The notes under the pieces: model-generated
What the model saw: the letters and a program-made list of their open reading frames with translations, nothing else
The model's database searches: none
What the model was told of the DNA's origin: nothing
Shown here: piece by piece, positions 8,918 through 17,433 of the stretch
Numbering within the stretch: position 1 is the first letter of the stretch
How the letters are laid out: each line of letters starts with the position of its first letter
Source of the DNA: G965279355 sp965279355
GTDB taxonomy: Bacteria > Pseudomonadota > Alphaproteobacteria > CACIAM-22H2
Direction: 5' to 3'
NCBI GenBank assembly: GCA_965279355.1
Contig: OZ257155.1
Span: 744,001-808,000 of the forward strand
Length of the DNA: 64,000 nt
Program-made: the position numbers and the translations under genes

Positions 8918-10117
8918 CTATGCCGGATTTCCTTTTGAGCCGTGCCGCACCAGCCACAGGTAGGTACCGCCGGCCAGAAATGCCGTGAGCGCGATGGCTC
9001 CGGCCATGGGTCGCGCCGTTCCATCGAACGCCGCCGCAACCCCATAACCGACGATGGCGGGCAGCCCGAACTGCATCAACCCGATCATCGACGATGCGTA
9101 TCCCGCGATCTGCGGAAACGGGCTGAGTGCCCCCGCCATCGCCTGCGGGCCGACCAGTTGAAAGGCAGTCATGAACAGGAGCATCGGCCCGAGAATGATC
9201 GCAACATGGTCCACGCGCGCGAAGGCCAGCACCGCCATCAATGTCGCCGAAAAAGCGGCAAGGCAAAGTCCCAGGCCCAGCAGACGATCGATCCCGAGGC
9301 GCATGACCAGCCGGCTGCTGATCGCGGCGCCGATAAGGTTGCCGGCCATACAGAACGCGAAAAGGTAGCCAAAATAGACTTCCGCAAAACCGAACGTGCG
9401 CTGAAAGACAAAAGAGGCGCCTGACAAATAGGCGAACAACCCGCAGCCCATGAAGCACACGATCAGCACGTACCCGACATAGGTACGCGACCGCATAAGA
9501 GTTGCGACATTGGCAACATAACGCCTCGGGCTCAGGGCCTGAGGGTCCAGGTTGCGGTTGGTTTCCGCCAGCAGGAACAGGACGGCGAGCAGCGACAGGG
9601 CGCTGTAAGCAGCGACGAAATAGAAGCTGGCCTGCCAGCCGAAAGCGACGTGCAAATGGCTTCCAATCATCGGCGCGGCCATCGGCGCAATGCCGATAAC
9701 GAGATGCATATACGAGAGAACCTTCGCCGCCCCTTCACGCGTATACAGATCCCGCACCACGGCCCGCGTCACCACAATGCCGGCACAGGTTCCGATCGCC
9801 TGGAAAAATCGTGAAACGATCAGCACCGTGATTGAATCGGCCATCGCCGCGCAGATCGACGCCACCAGGTGGATCGCAAGGCCGGCAATCAGGATCGGTC
9901 GCCGGCCGAACCGGTCCGACAGCGGGCCATAGACAAGCTGCGAGATACCAAAGCCCAGCATGTAAATGCTGAGCGTCAGTTGCACCCGATCGACCGTCGT
10001 GCCGAAGGTTTCGGTCATCGACGGCATCGACACGAGGTAGATATCCATCGACAGCGGGCCGATGGCAGAGAGCGCCCCTAAAAGGATTGTCAGGCGCGAG
10101 GCGGCGGAAGGCAGCAT
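8918..10117 (-). CDS. Bcr/CflA-type multidrug MFS transporter
   Basis: A 12-helix inner-membrane drug:proton antiporter of the Bcr/CflA group, 399 aa from the ATG at 10117. Diagnostic features are P-L-S-M-D-I-Y-L in helix 1, Q-L-V-Y-G-P-L-S-D-R-F-G-R-R-P in the loop between helices 2 and 3 (motif A), and V-V-T-R-A-V-V-R-D-L-Y in helix 4. A GTG start at 10174 is possible but adds no conserved residues. It reads toward the DnaA-box-like cluster. Substrate is unknown. Confidence 0.9.
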   Translation of the reverse strand: MLPSAASRLTILLGALSAIGPLSMDIYLVSMPSMTETFGTTVDRVQLTLSIYMLGFGISQLVYGPLSDRFGRRPILIAGLAIHLVASICAAMADSITVLIVSRFFQAIGTCAGIVVTRAVVRDLYTREGAAKVLSYMHLVIGIAPMAAPMIGSHLHVAFGWQASFYFVAAYSALSLLAVLFLLAETNRNLDPQALSPRRYVANVATLMRSRTYVGYVLIVCFMGCGLFAYLSGASFVFQRTFGFAEVYFGYLFAFCMAGNLIGAAISSRLVMRLGIDRLLGLGLCLAAFSATLMAVLAFARVDHVAIILGPMLLFMTAFQLVGPQAMAGALSPFPQIAGYASSMIGLMQFGLPAIVGYGVAAAFDGTARPMAGAIALTAFLAGGTYLWLVRHGSKGNPA

Positions 10118-10234
10118 TTCGTCAAAACCATAAGCGATCGGCGGGGGTACGCGGCCATGTAGTGCCGTGCCCACCCGGTAACAGAAACGACAGACGTATC
10201 CACCCGGTTCTTGTGATTTGCAGGCTTCAGCGTG

Positions 10235-11593
10235 TCAGATCGACAGGCCGATCACACCCTGCAGCACGGCGCCGTCGAACCTGGCACCGTCGACTTTGGC
10301 ACCGGTGAACTTCGCCCGGTGCAACACGGCGCCGGAAAGATCGGCACCGGAAAGATCGGCATTCGTGAAATCCGCGTCCGTCAGCCGCACGCCGCGCATC
10401 ACCGCGCCGCACAGCTTGGCGCGCGCAAGGCGCGCGCGATCCAGCCGCGCCTGCCATGTGCGATCGCCGGCACTGACGCCCGCGCCGCTGACCGGCGTCA
10501 TGCCGGCGCCGGAGAGGTCGGCGTCTTCGAGCATCGCATGATCGAAATTCACCCCGCGCAGATCGGCGCCCACCAGGTTCGCATGCCGCAGATCGGCAAA
10601 CGACATATCAGCCATCGCCAGTTTCGCATTCGAAAGGTTCGCCTCGACCAGCACCGCACACTGGAAAACCGCCGCTGCGATATTCGCACCCGAGAAATTG
10701 CGACCGATCAGATACGCGCGCGAGAAATCGGCGCGCTGCCCCGAACGGCTGCCGGACTGCACCCATTCGTCGTGGAGTGCCAAAATCCCCGGCAGCTTCT
10801 GCTCCATCTCCGGATCGATGCGCGCCAGATTGGACGCAGCCAGTTCCGGGCTGCTGTAGGCCGACGGATCGACAACCGCGCCGGAGAGATCGGCATTCAC
10901 GAAGGTCGCGCCCTTGTAGCTGGCGCCGAGCAAACTCGCCCCGCGCAGATTGGCGCCGGACATATTCGCCTGCGAAAGATCGGCGCCGTCGAGCGTCACG
11001 CCGACCAGCACCGAACTGCGGAAATCCGTGCGCGACGCCTTGATGTTGCGCAGCACGGCATCGGTCAGATCGGACTGGACAACAAAGGCGGTCGACAGCC
11101 GCGCGCCGGTGAGATCCGCGCGCTGCATTGCCGCCGCCGTCATTTCGGTCGCCAGCGGCTCGAAGCGGAACTGCACCAGATTGCCGTCGCGATCGGAGCG
11201 CATGAGTTGCCCCTCCCGCAGATCGGACTCATGCATTTTTGCATCGCTCAGGTCGGCGCCGCGCAAACAGGCGCCGCGCATGTCGGCAATCGACAAATCG
11301 GCGCCCTTTGCCACCACCAGGCGAAGATCGCAGGCAAAGAGATTGGCATGCTGGAGACGCGTACCGACCAGGCGCGCATGCTGCAGGCGAACCGCCGTCA
11401 TGTTCGCTTCGGTCAGGTCGCGTCCCGACAGATCCTGATTCGACAGATCGCAATAGGAGAAATCAGCGCGCCGTCCCCCGGTCCGTCCCGTCCGGAACAG
11501 GGCGTGCGCCTGAAGGGCTTTTTCCAGCTCGGTGCGGGAGAGTTTTCGCCACGTCCGTGCGCTATCGACGGCGCCGGTCATCGGCCAAACCAT
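10235..11593 (-). CDS. pentapeptide-repeat protein with two repeat domains
   Basis: The 452-aa protein is mostly pentapeptide repeats of the A-(D/N)-L-x-x type, which fold into a right-handed quadrilateral beta helix. Two repeat blocks are each introduced by the same lead-in: H-A-L-F-R-T-G-R-T-G-G-R-R-A-D-F near residues 30-45 and a W-V-Q-S-G-S-R-S-G-Q-R-A-D-F form near 277-290. This suggests an internal duplication. There is no signal peptide. Relatives include gyrase-protecting proteins, but most have unknown roles, so no function is assigned. The start is either of two ATGs, at 11593 or 11581. Confidence 0.88.
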   Translation of the reverse strand: MVWPMTGAVDSARTWRKLSRTELEKALQAHALFRTGRTGGRRADFSYCDLSNQDLSGRDLTEANMTAVRLQHARLVGTRLQHANLFACDLRLVVAKGADLSIADMRGACLRGADLSDAKMHESDLREGQLMRSDRDGNLVQFRFEPLATEMTAAAMQRADLTGARLSTAFVVQSDLTDAVLRNIKASRTDFRSSVLVGVTLDGADLSQANMSGANLRGASLLGASYKGATFVNADLSGAVVDPSAYSSPELAASNLARIDPEMEQKLPGILALHDEWVQSGSRSGQRADFSRAYLIGRNFSGANIAAAVFQCAVLVEANLSNAKLAMADMSFADLRHANLVGADLRGVNFDHAMLEDADLSGAGMTPVSGAGVSAGDRTWQARLDRARLARAKLCGAVMRGVRLTDADFTNADLSGADLSGAVLHRAKFTGAKVDGARFDGAVLQGVIGLSI

Positions 11594-11686
11594 TGGAGGA
11601 CAGCCATTTTCATAAGTTAGCTCAGTGTTTGAAACGGTACCACGCTAAATTTGGGGTCGCTCTCATCCAAAAGCATAGGGTGTGCC

Positions 11687-12001
11687 ATGTACGTGGTTAT
11701 TTTCGAGGTCGAACCGCACGAAAATCGCGGGTCACGCTATTTCGACCTTGCCGGCGAACTCCGCGCCGAACTGGAAAAAATCGATGGATTCATCTCCGTC
11801 GAGCGGTTCGAAAGCCTGAGCCGGAAAGGACGTTATGTCTCCCTCTCCTTCTGGCGCGACGAGGCGGCGATTGCGCAATGGCGGGCGCATGTCGGACACC
11901 AGGCCGCGCAGCGTGAAGGCCTCGGCGGCATCTTTCGCGACTTCCGGATCCGCGTGGCGTCGGTCGTGCGCGACTACAGCCTGGCTGACCGATCGCACTA
12001 G
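11687..12001 (+). CDS. antibiotic biosynthesis monooxygenase (ABM) domain protein
   Basis: A 104-aa single-domain ferredoxin-like protein of the ABM/dimeric alpha-beta-barrel superfamily. Typical features are the V-I-F-E-V strand, a Phe/Trp-rich middle (S-L-S-F-W-R-D-E-A-A-I-A-Q-W) and the H-x-x-A-Q-x-x-G helix. Members are cofactor-free oxygenases or small quinone- or heme-related enzymes; this one cannot be assigned a substrate. The ATG at 11687 follows an AGGG. Its stop shares bases with the convergent lipoprotein gene. Confidence 0.82.
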   Translation: MYVVIFEVEPHENRGSRYFDLAGELRAELEKIDGFISVERFESLSRKGRYVSLSFWRDEAAIAQWRAHVGHQAAQREGLGGIFRDFRIRVASVVRDYSLADRSH

Positions 12002-12534
12002 CCGCTCTGAAAACCCACCATTTGACGGGTCATCTGCGAGATCAGCTGCTGCCAGCCCGGACTGTCGGGCGCGGCATCGCGCGCCGGCATCCAGCCGTGA
12101 ACGGCTGACAGCAGACGGCCTTCCTGGCAGAACGCGCCGCGGATTTCCAGGCGGTCGCGCGGCTCCGTCACGGCCGTCGGGCGGGCGGCCAGGCACACCT
12201 TGTTCATGTCGTAGAACGCCGGATTGAGCGACCAGATCATCCGGTATTCCGGATAGCGGGCCTTGGCGCGGTCGGCGGTGAAGGACACGAACGGCTCGCT
12301 GAATGCAGAGCGCATCGCGCTCACAACACTGTCCGCCAGCACGTCGGCCGGAAATCCTTTCGGGTTGCCGTCGATCTCCACCAGCATCGGCCCGTCCTTG
12401 ACGCCATAGAAGAAAAAATCCCAGGCCTGCGGGAGCTTGTAGCTCACGTTGCTCGCCGGGCCGTCGCCGCAGCCGAACAGCAGGCCCGTGACCCCAGCCA
12501 TCAGAAAACGTCCGATCCGGTTCAGAGACATCAT
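11998..12534 (-). CDS. putative lipoprotein, 178 aa
   Basis: The N-terminus has a signal peptide with lipobox L-F-G-C (Cys near residue 22). The mature part contains A-W-D-F-F-F-Y-G-V-K-D-G-P and a Cys-containing segment around N-K-V-C-L-A and G-A-F-C-Q-E-G-R, so a disulfide is possible. No family is recognised. It ends on the same CTAG as the convergent ABM gene and is divergent from the MscS gene with about 100 bases between them. Confidence 0.75.
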   Translation of the reverse strand: MMSLNRIGRFLMAGVTGLLFGCGDGPASNVSYKLPQAWDFFFYGVKDGPMLVEIDGNPKGFPADVLADSVVSAMRSAFSEPFVSFTADRAKARYPEYRMIWSLNPAFYDMNKVCLAARPTAVTEPRDRLEIRGAFCQEGRLLSAVHGWMPARDAAPDSPGWQQLISQMTRQMVGFQSG

Positions 12535-12637
12535 GGGCGTTCCGTCGTTGTGAATGCCAACTATGGCGGCTATGCCTTGACTTGGCCAGACACCCGTTCA
12601 CAGTGCGGGCGGAACGCAAATGAATCGGGGGTAGTCG

Positions 12638-13438
12638 ATGTTGGATATACAGGGTCAGGCGACAACCGCGTGGGCCAGTGCCGTTGCATTCCTGACCACC
12701 TATGGTCTCAGCGTGCTCGGCGGCGTGGCGATCCTCTTCGTCGGCTGGACGCTGGCCGGCTGGGCATCGCGCGGCATTGACTCCACCCTGTCGCGCTTCG
12801 CCACGGTCGACATCACGCTGCGCCGCTTTGTCGCCAGCATGGCGCGTTATGTGATCCTCACCTTCACCATCCTCGCCGTGCTGTCGCAGTTCGGCGTGCA
12901 GACGGCGAGCCTGATTGCGGTCTTCGGCGCCGCCGGCCTCGCAATCGGTCTGGCGCTGCAGGGCACCCTCGCCAACCTCGCGGCCGGCGTGATGATCCTG
13001 ATCTTCCGTCCCTTCAAGATCGGCGAGGACGTGGACGCCGGGGGCCATCGCGGAAAAGTGGAAGGCATCGATCTTTTCGTCACCGAGCTGCGCACCGCCG
13101 ACAACCTCCAGCTCCTGGTGCCGAACGGCAAGATCTGGGGCACCGCCGTCATCAATTACAGCGCGCACGACCGGCGCCGCGTGGACTTCAAACTTGTGGT
13201 CGACGACACCGTCGATCTCGACAGCATGCTCGCGGCGGTGCGGGAAACCCTCACCAGCGATTCCCGCGCGGCGACCAGTCCCGGACCGTCCGTGACCATC
13301 GTCGAGATCGGCGAGAAGACGGTGACGGTGGCGGCGCAGGTCTGGACGACGGCTGCCGACTATACGGAGCTCAAGGTTATCCTGATGAAAAGCCTGAAAG
13401 AGCGCCTCAAGACGGCGCTGAAGACGCTTACCGTCTAG
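12638..13438 (+). CDS. mscS: small-conductance mechanosensitive channel, MscS family
   Basis: A 266-aa MscS-type channel that releases solutes on hypo-osmotic shock. It has three membrane helices; the third is the Gly/Ala-rich pore helix (F-G-A-A-G-L-A-I-G-L-A-L-Q-G-T-L-A-N-L), followed by the conserved beta-domain opening (F-R-P-F-K-I-G-E-D-V) and V-P-N-G-K-I-W. Length matches E. coli MscS. GGGGG lies about 8 bases before the ATG. Confidence 0.93.
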   Translation: MLDIQGQATTAWASAVAFLTTYGLSVLGGVAILFVGWTLAGWASRGIDSTLSRFATVDITLRRFVASMARYVILTFTILAVLSQFGVQTASLIAVFGAAGLAIGLALQGTLANLAAGVMILIFRPFKIGEDVDAGGHRGKVEGIDLFVTELRTADNLQLLVPNGKIWGTAVINYSAHDRRRVDFKLVVDDTVDLDSMLAAVRETLTSDSRAATSPGPSVTIVEIGEKTVTVAAQVWTTAADYTELKVILMKSLKERLKTALKTLTV

Positions 13439-13541
13439 CGGCCGACCTACGTACACAGGTCCGTTTACTACGCGTTAATAATCATTAAGATAGCCTGTCT
13501 CTCGGCTGTGGAGTCCATGTCGCGCCGGAGATCGAGCGCCG

Positions 13542-15593
13542 ATGCCTTTTGACGACCCACAAGTGCCAGGCACCATACCCGTCCCGTCGGATGACGCGCC
13601 GCCGGACGGCTACTCCGCGCTTGGCGTCCAGTTTCTGATTTCGCGCAGCGACCGCTTTTCCAGTTTCTCCGGACCGGCGGTCGAAGGCTTCCGCGCCGTG
13701 GATCGCCGTCATCCCACGAACCCCTGCGCGGCACAGATCTGTTCGGGCGAGGTCGTGCCGCGCCTGACCGCGATGCACGCCCTCAAGGGCGTCAGCACGA
13801 CTGGCGCGCTTACGCTGCTCAATTCTGGCCCGGTGGACTGGATCGACGGTCGCCAGCGCATGGCGATGATCTATTCCGCCCCGCCGGGCGGGCGCTTCAC
13901 CTTCGGCACGCCCTACGAGGCGTGGCAGGTGATGGACATGCTGTTGCGACCGGCCGCGACGGCGCTGCGCGAGTATCACAGCCGCAGCGTCACGCACCGG
14001 GCGATCCGTCCCGACAACCTGTTCCTCCGGGATACCGGCGTGCCGGCGCTGCTGCTTGGCCCTTGTGTCGGGGCTCCCGCCGGCTATGCGCAGCCGGAAA
14101 TCTACGAACCGCTCGAGACCGCTCCGGCCGATCCCGCCGGGCGCGGCAACGGCACCGCCAAGACCGACATGTTCGCGCTCGGCATGACGGCGCTGGCATT
14201 GGTTCTGGGACGCCACCCCGGCACCGGCATGAACCGCGACGCGCTGATGATCCGGCGGATGGAGGTCGGCTCGCTCAACGCCGTGGTCGATCGCCACACC
14301 CTGCCCCGCGAACTGATGGATGCCTTTTTCGGCATGCTCACCGACGACGATGAGGACCGCTGGACCGCAGGCGATCTCGACAAATGGCTCAACGCCGGTC
14401 GTCCCGAAACGCCGCACATGCCCGAGCCGCTGCGCGCGACCACGGCTTACGAGATCGCCGAACACAAGGTCCGCACCGCCCGCTCCCTCGCCTATGTCAT
14501 GGGCCGCCACTGGCAGGACGCCGCGCAACATCTGCAGAGCGGCGCGTTGCAGGACTGGGTGCAGGACCATGCGCCCGAGCGTGTCGCGGCGGCGATGCTG
14601 GGCCAGGCGCTGATCGAACGCGACCCCGCGAGCGACGGCGACGACAGCGACGCCCTGCGCGTCTCGCGCGCCATCACCGCGCTCGATCCGCTGGGTCCGG
14701 TTCGCTATCGCGATGTCGCCGTCGACCCGAACGGCCTCGGCCCGTTTCTCTTCGAAGCTGCGCGCGTACCGGCACGAAAGGCCACCGCTCTCGGTGTGAT
14801 CCAGCATGGCCTGCCGCAGCGCGCGCTCGATCGCCGGCCCGCCGAACGGCGCGCCAACGCGCGTCGCTCCAATCGCTCGTCCATCGACTTCGCGCGCCTG
14901 CGCCGCTGGGCAACATCGACACTGCCCGGCGAGGGCCTCGACCGTTGCCTCTACGATCTCAATGAAGGCCTTCCCTGTCTCAGCCCGCTGGTCGGCGGAC
15001 GCTGGGTGCAGGATGCGGAGGACCTGCTGACGACGCTCGATGCCCTGGCGCTCACCGGCCAGCTGACCGAGCCGAAGATCGACCCGGCGCTGGCCACGTT
15101 CATCGCGGCGCGCGCCGGCGCCGACGCCGATGCCCTGGTCGGCATGCTGAAGCCCGAGGAAGCCGACGACCTCGCCATCACCTCGGCCATCCGGCTGTTC
15201 GCGGAAATGCAGCAGTCACGCACGGCGCAGCCGTTGCGCGGCATGGCGATGTGGTGCGGCAAGCTGGCGCGGCGGATTGCCGAAGGCATCCATCACCGCC
15301 CGACCCGGAAGCTTCTAATGGAAGGGATCGACCGAGCCGTGCCGGCCGGCAGCGTCCCGCAGGTCCTCAAGGTCGTCGATTTCCCTGAGCTGAAGCCGCG
15401 CGACCATCTTGCCTTCACCACGGCGAAGGCACGCTGGGCGCAGCGCGAGTTCGAAATCCGCGCCATCCGGAACAATATCGAGGCGCGCCGCGAACGCGCC
15501 TGGCGTCGCGGCCGCGACAACGTGGCCCTCGCGTCGGGCTTCGGCGCGATCCTGATCATGCTGCTCACCCTGTTCCTGGATGCCGGTCAATGA
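13542..15593 (+). CDS. membrane-anchored protein kinase-like protein, probable pseudokinase
   Basis: A 683-aa protein. Residues about 60-285 resemble a Hanks-type kinase: H-R-A-I-R-P-D-N (152-159) at the catalytic loop, Q-P-E-I-Y-E-P at the APE position, T-D-M-F-A-L-G-M (208-215) as subdomain IX, and E-D-R-W-T-A at subdomain XI. The catalytic Asp of HRD is Ala (A154), the metal-binding DFG is replaced by L-G-P, and no Gly-rich loop or VAIK lysine is visible, so catalysis is unlikely. The long middle region is unrecognised. A single helix near residues 660-680 anchors the C-terminus. The stop overlaps the next gene's ATG, so the two are coupled. Confidence 0.85.
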   Translation: MPFDDPQVPGTIPVPSDDAPPDGYSALGVQFLISRSDRFSSFSGPAVEGFRAVDRRHPTNPCAAQICSGEVVPRLTAMHALKGVSTTGALTLLNSGPVDWIDGRQRMAMIYSAPPGGRFTFGTPYEAWQVMDMLLRPAATALREYHSRSVTHRAIRPDNLFLRDTGVPALLLGPCVGAPAGYAQPEIYEPLETAPADPAGRGNGTAKTDMFALGMTALALVLGRHPGTGMNRDALMIRRMEVGSLNAVVDRHTLPRELMDAFFGMLTDDDEDRWTAGDLDKWLNAGRPETPHMPEPLRATTAYEIAEHKVRTARSLAYVMGRHWQDAAQHLQSGALQDWVQDHAPERVAAAMLGQALIERDPASDGDDSDALRVSRAITALDPLGPVRYRDVAVDPNGLGPFLFEAARVPARKATALGVIQHGLPQRALDRRPAERRANARRSNRSSIDFARLRRWATSTLPGEGLDRCLYDLNEGLPCLSPLVGGRWVQDAEDLLTTLDALALTGQLTEPKIDPALATFIAARAGADADALVGMLKPEEADDLAITSAIRLFAEMQQSRTAQPLRGMAMWCGKLARRIAEGIHHRPTRKLLMEGIDRAVPAGSVPQVLKVVDFPELKPRDHLAFTTAKARWAQREFEIRAIRNNIEARRERAWRRGRDNVALASGFGAILIMLLTLFLDAGQ

Positions 15594-16060
15594 GCCGGGC
15601 CATCAAGAAGCCGCGCGGCAATCCGCTGCAGGAGCCGGCAACGCGCACGCTGCTGCTCACCATCGCCATTTTCGGTGTCGTGATCCTGGCGATGAATTCA
15701 TGGTCGCATGTGCTGTTTCTGGCGCTCGCCCTCGTGCCGGCCGCCGCAGCAGGCTTCCTGGAGCGCAAGGGACCGCGCGTGGCGGCGCCCGCCATCGTCA
15801 CCCTCACCCTGGCAACCGTCATCCCGCTGATCTTCGGCGCCGTCAGCAACGAAGGCCGGGTTCTGCTGACCAACCCCGCGGCGTGGTCGTTCGTCGGTGC
15901 GTCGATCCTCACCGCCGTCGCGATCTTCCTGCTGCTGCCGGCTTCCAGTGTCTGGCTCGACGACATGCAGGCCGAAACGCGCCTGAAGAAGCTGCGTCAG
16001 CAGCAGGACCTGCTGGAAAAGGATTGGGGCCCGGAAGTCCGGGCGAAAATCGACAACTGA
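15590..16060 (+). CDS. four-helix membrane protein coupled to the pseudokinase
   Basis: A 156-aa protein with four predicted membrane helices (about residues 20-36, 38-56, 62-86 and 98-120) and a charged, coiled-coil-like cytoplasmic tail (T-R-L-K-K-L-R-Q-Q-Q-D-L-L-E-K). Its ATG overlaps the pseudokinase stop by four bases (ATGA). The close coupling suggests that the two act together in the membrane; that is inference. The family is not recognised. Confidence 0.8.
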   Translation: MSRAIKKPRGNPLQEPATRTLLLTIAIFGVVILAMNSWSHVLFLALALVPAAAAGFLERKGPRVAAPAIVTLTLATVIPLIFGAVSNEGRVLLTNPAAWSFVGASILTAVAIFLLLPASSVWLDDMQAETRLKKLRQQQDLLEKDWGPEVRAKIDN

Positions 16061-16114
16061 CACCGGTTGCGGCGCGTCACGGCGCCCGATAGCTTCACCC
16101 CCGCGCATCCCTGG

Positions 16115-16202
16115 GCCCGCTTGGCGGAACGGTAGACGCAACGGACTTAAAATCCGTAGCTGCGAAAGCGGCGTCCCGGTTCAAATCCGGGAGCGGGCAC
16201 CA
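16115..16202 (+). tRNA. tRNA-Leu (anticodon UAA)
   Basis: A complete cloverleaf: acceptor GCCCGCT pairs with AGCGGGC, followed by discriminator A and an encoded CCA. The anticodon arm CGGACTTAAAATCCG gives anticodon TAA. The T-arm is CCGGTTCAAATCCGG, and there is a long variable arm (class II) as expected for leucine. It reads toward the isochorismatase-family gene. Confidence 0.97.
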
Positions 16203-16213
16203 CATGGACGACC

Positions 16214-16843
16214 TCAGACCGGCGCCGTTCGACGAATCTTCTCGACAATGGCGGAAGACGGCAGGACCGTGCCGATGTTGTTGCGCACCGTCGCCAAGGT
16301 TCCTTCGTGACCGGGCTGGCTATTGCTGCCGACGCAATCCTCCGCCAGCACGATGTAATAACCGCGGAAGAACCCGTCCCGCAGCGTTGAGTCCACGCAC
16401 ACATTCGTCGCGACGCCGCAAACGACCAGCGTCTTTATGCCGCGGCTGCGCAGATGCTGGTCCAGCGATGTCTCGTGAAAGCCGCTGTAGCTGTGCTTGT
16501 CGACGATGGTTTCGCCCGGTGTGGGCGCGAGTTCGAAGAAATCCGCGCCCCAGGTTCCCTCGAGACAGCAGCCTTCCTTCCCGCGCTTGAAGATGTGCGG
16601 CTCGGCCAGGTACTTGAAGTCGTAGATGGACCGGATCCACACCACCGGAATGCCGGCGGCGCGCGCCGCATCGGCCAGTCCGCCAATACTGTCGGCGATC
16701 TTTTTTGCGAAGCCGACATTGTAGTTGCGTTCGCGCTGCAGGAAGCCGCCCTCGGCACAGAAATCGTTCTGCATGTCGATGATCAGCAGCGCCGCATGTT
16801 CGGGGCGAAGCTGCTCCTCGATGCTCAGGGTCTTTGCGGCCAT
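16214..16843 (-). CDS. isochorismatase-family cysteine hydrolase
   Basis: A 209-aa hydrolase. The catalytic triad is visible: Asp in L-I-I-D-M-Q-N-D-F, Lys in V-D-K-H-S-Y-S-G-F, and Cys in C-G-V-A-T-N-V-C-V, which also has the cis-peptide region. Family members hydrolyse amides such as N-carbamoylsarcosine, biuret or ureidoacrylate; the substrate here is unknown. The ATG at 16843 is preferred over an upstream start because it begins the family sequence. It is the last gene of an apparent catabolic operon and ends 11 bases from the tRNA. Confidence 0.87.
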   Translation of the reverse strand: MAAKTLSIEEQLRPEHAALLIIDMQNDFCAEGGFLQRERNYNVGFAKKIADSIGGLADAARAAGIPVVWIRSIYDFKYLAEPHIFKRGKEGCCLEGTWGADFFELAPTPGETIVDKHSYSGFHETSLDQHLRSRGIKTLVVCGVATNVCVDSTLRDGFFRGYYIVLAEDCVGSNSQPGHEGTLATVRNNIGTVLPSSAIVEKIRRTAPV

Positions 16844-16857
16844 GATCGGCAAATGTC

Positions 16858-17403
16858 CTAAAGCTTGTCCGGCGCCGGCGCGACGGTGCCGCATTTGGAG
16901 CAGGTGCGGAACGCCTCCGACTTGAAGAAGTTCTCGTAGGCACGGCTAACCGGATCGACGCTGTAGTCGTCGACGACCCACGACTCCTCGTGCAGGAAGT
17001 TGTCGCAGTCCGGGCAATACCAGTGGAACCGGTCGATCTCGCCCTTCACCCGGGCGCGCTCGATGACGAGTTGGAACGAGTCTGGCGCGAAGCGCGGCGA
17101 GTGCGGCACGAGGCCCGGCTGGTAGAGACAGGAACCTTCCGGCACGAAGGCGATCTCCTCTTTGCCCTCCGGCGTCCGGTAATGCAGGTTCAGGTCGCCC
17201 TTCACCGAGTACTGGATCTCGTAGCTCGGATTGATGTGGAACTCGCTGCGATACTCGCGGCCGCGCGCCAGGAAGCCGAGCGATTCCGATGTCAGCCAGA
17301 GCTGCTTGGTCCGGCGCCCGGTCTCGAGAAGCTCCCGCATGATCTTTTCGAGATCGAGATTCGGCATCGCCGGCATGATCTTGAGGGGGCTGAGCGTCAG
17401 CAT
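16858..17403 (-). CDS. nbaC: 3-hydroxyanthranilate 3,4-dioxygenase
   Basis: A cupin-fold non-heme iron dioxygenase, 181 aa, that opens the ring of 3-hydroxyanthranilate. The substrate-binding region R-S-E-F-H-I-N-P-S-Y-E-I-Q-Y and the iron-ligand segments (H, E, and H in G-L-V-P-H-S-P-R) are present. The C-terminal rubredoxin-like zinc site with two CxxC pairs (C-P-D-C and C-S-K-C) is diagnostic for the bacterial enzyme. AAAGGA lies about 8 bases before the ATG at 17403. It may take part in tryptophan/anthranilate-type degradation with its operon neighbours. Confidence 0.92.
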   Translation of the reverse strand: MLTLSPLKIMPAMPNLDLEKIMRELLETGRRTKQLWLTSESLGFLARGREYRSEFHINPSYEIQYSVKGDLNLHYRTPEGKEEIAFVPEGSCLYQPGLVPHSPRFAPDSFQLVIERARVKGEIDRFHWYCPDCDNFLHEESWVVDDYSVDPVSRAYENFFKSEAFRTCSKCGTVAPAPDKL

Positions 17404-17433
17404 CGAAAAATCCTTTCTTGGCCCGGCCTCAGC

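Noticed and set aside
10232..11620. Long plus-strand open frame (462 codons) antisense to the pentapeptide-repeat gene
   Set aside because: The pentapeptide repeats create a regular codon pattern that keeps the opposite strand open; the product has no recognisable domain.
11732..13456. Minus-strand open frame of 574 codons across the ABM, lipoprotein and MscS genes
   Set aside because: It covers three well-supported genes in other frames and has the low-complexity composition of a shadow frame.
13475..13488. TTAA-N6-TTAA resembling a CtrA site upstream of the pseudokinase gene
   Set aside because: The CtrA consensus needs a seven-base spacer; here it is six, and no second site supports it.
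16115..16213. tRNA-Leu as integration site of a genomic island
   Set aside because: I found no duplicated tRNA 3' end and no integrase gene in the window.
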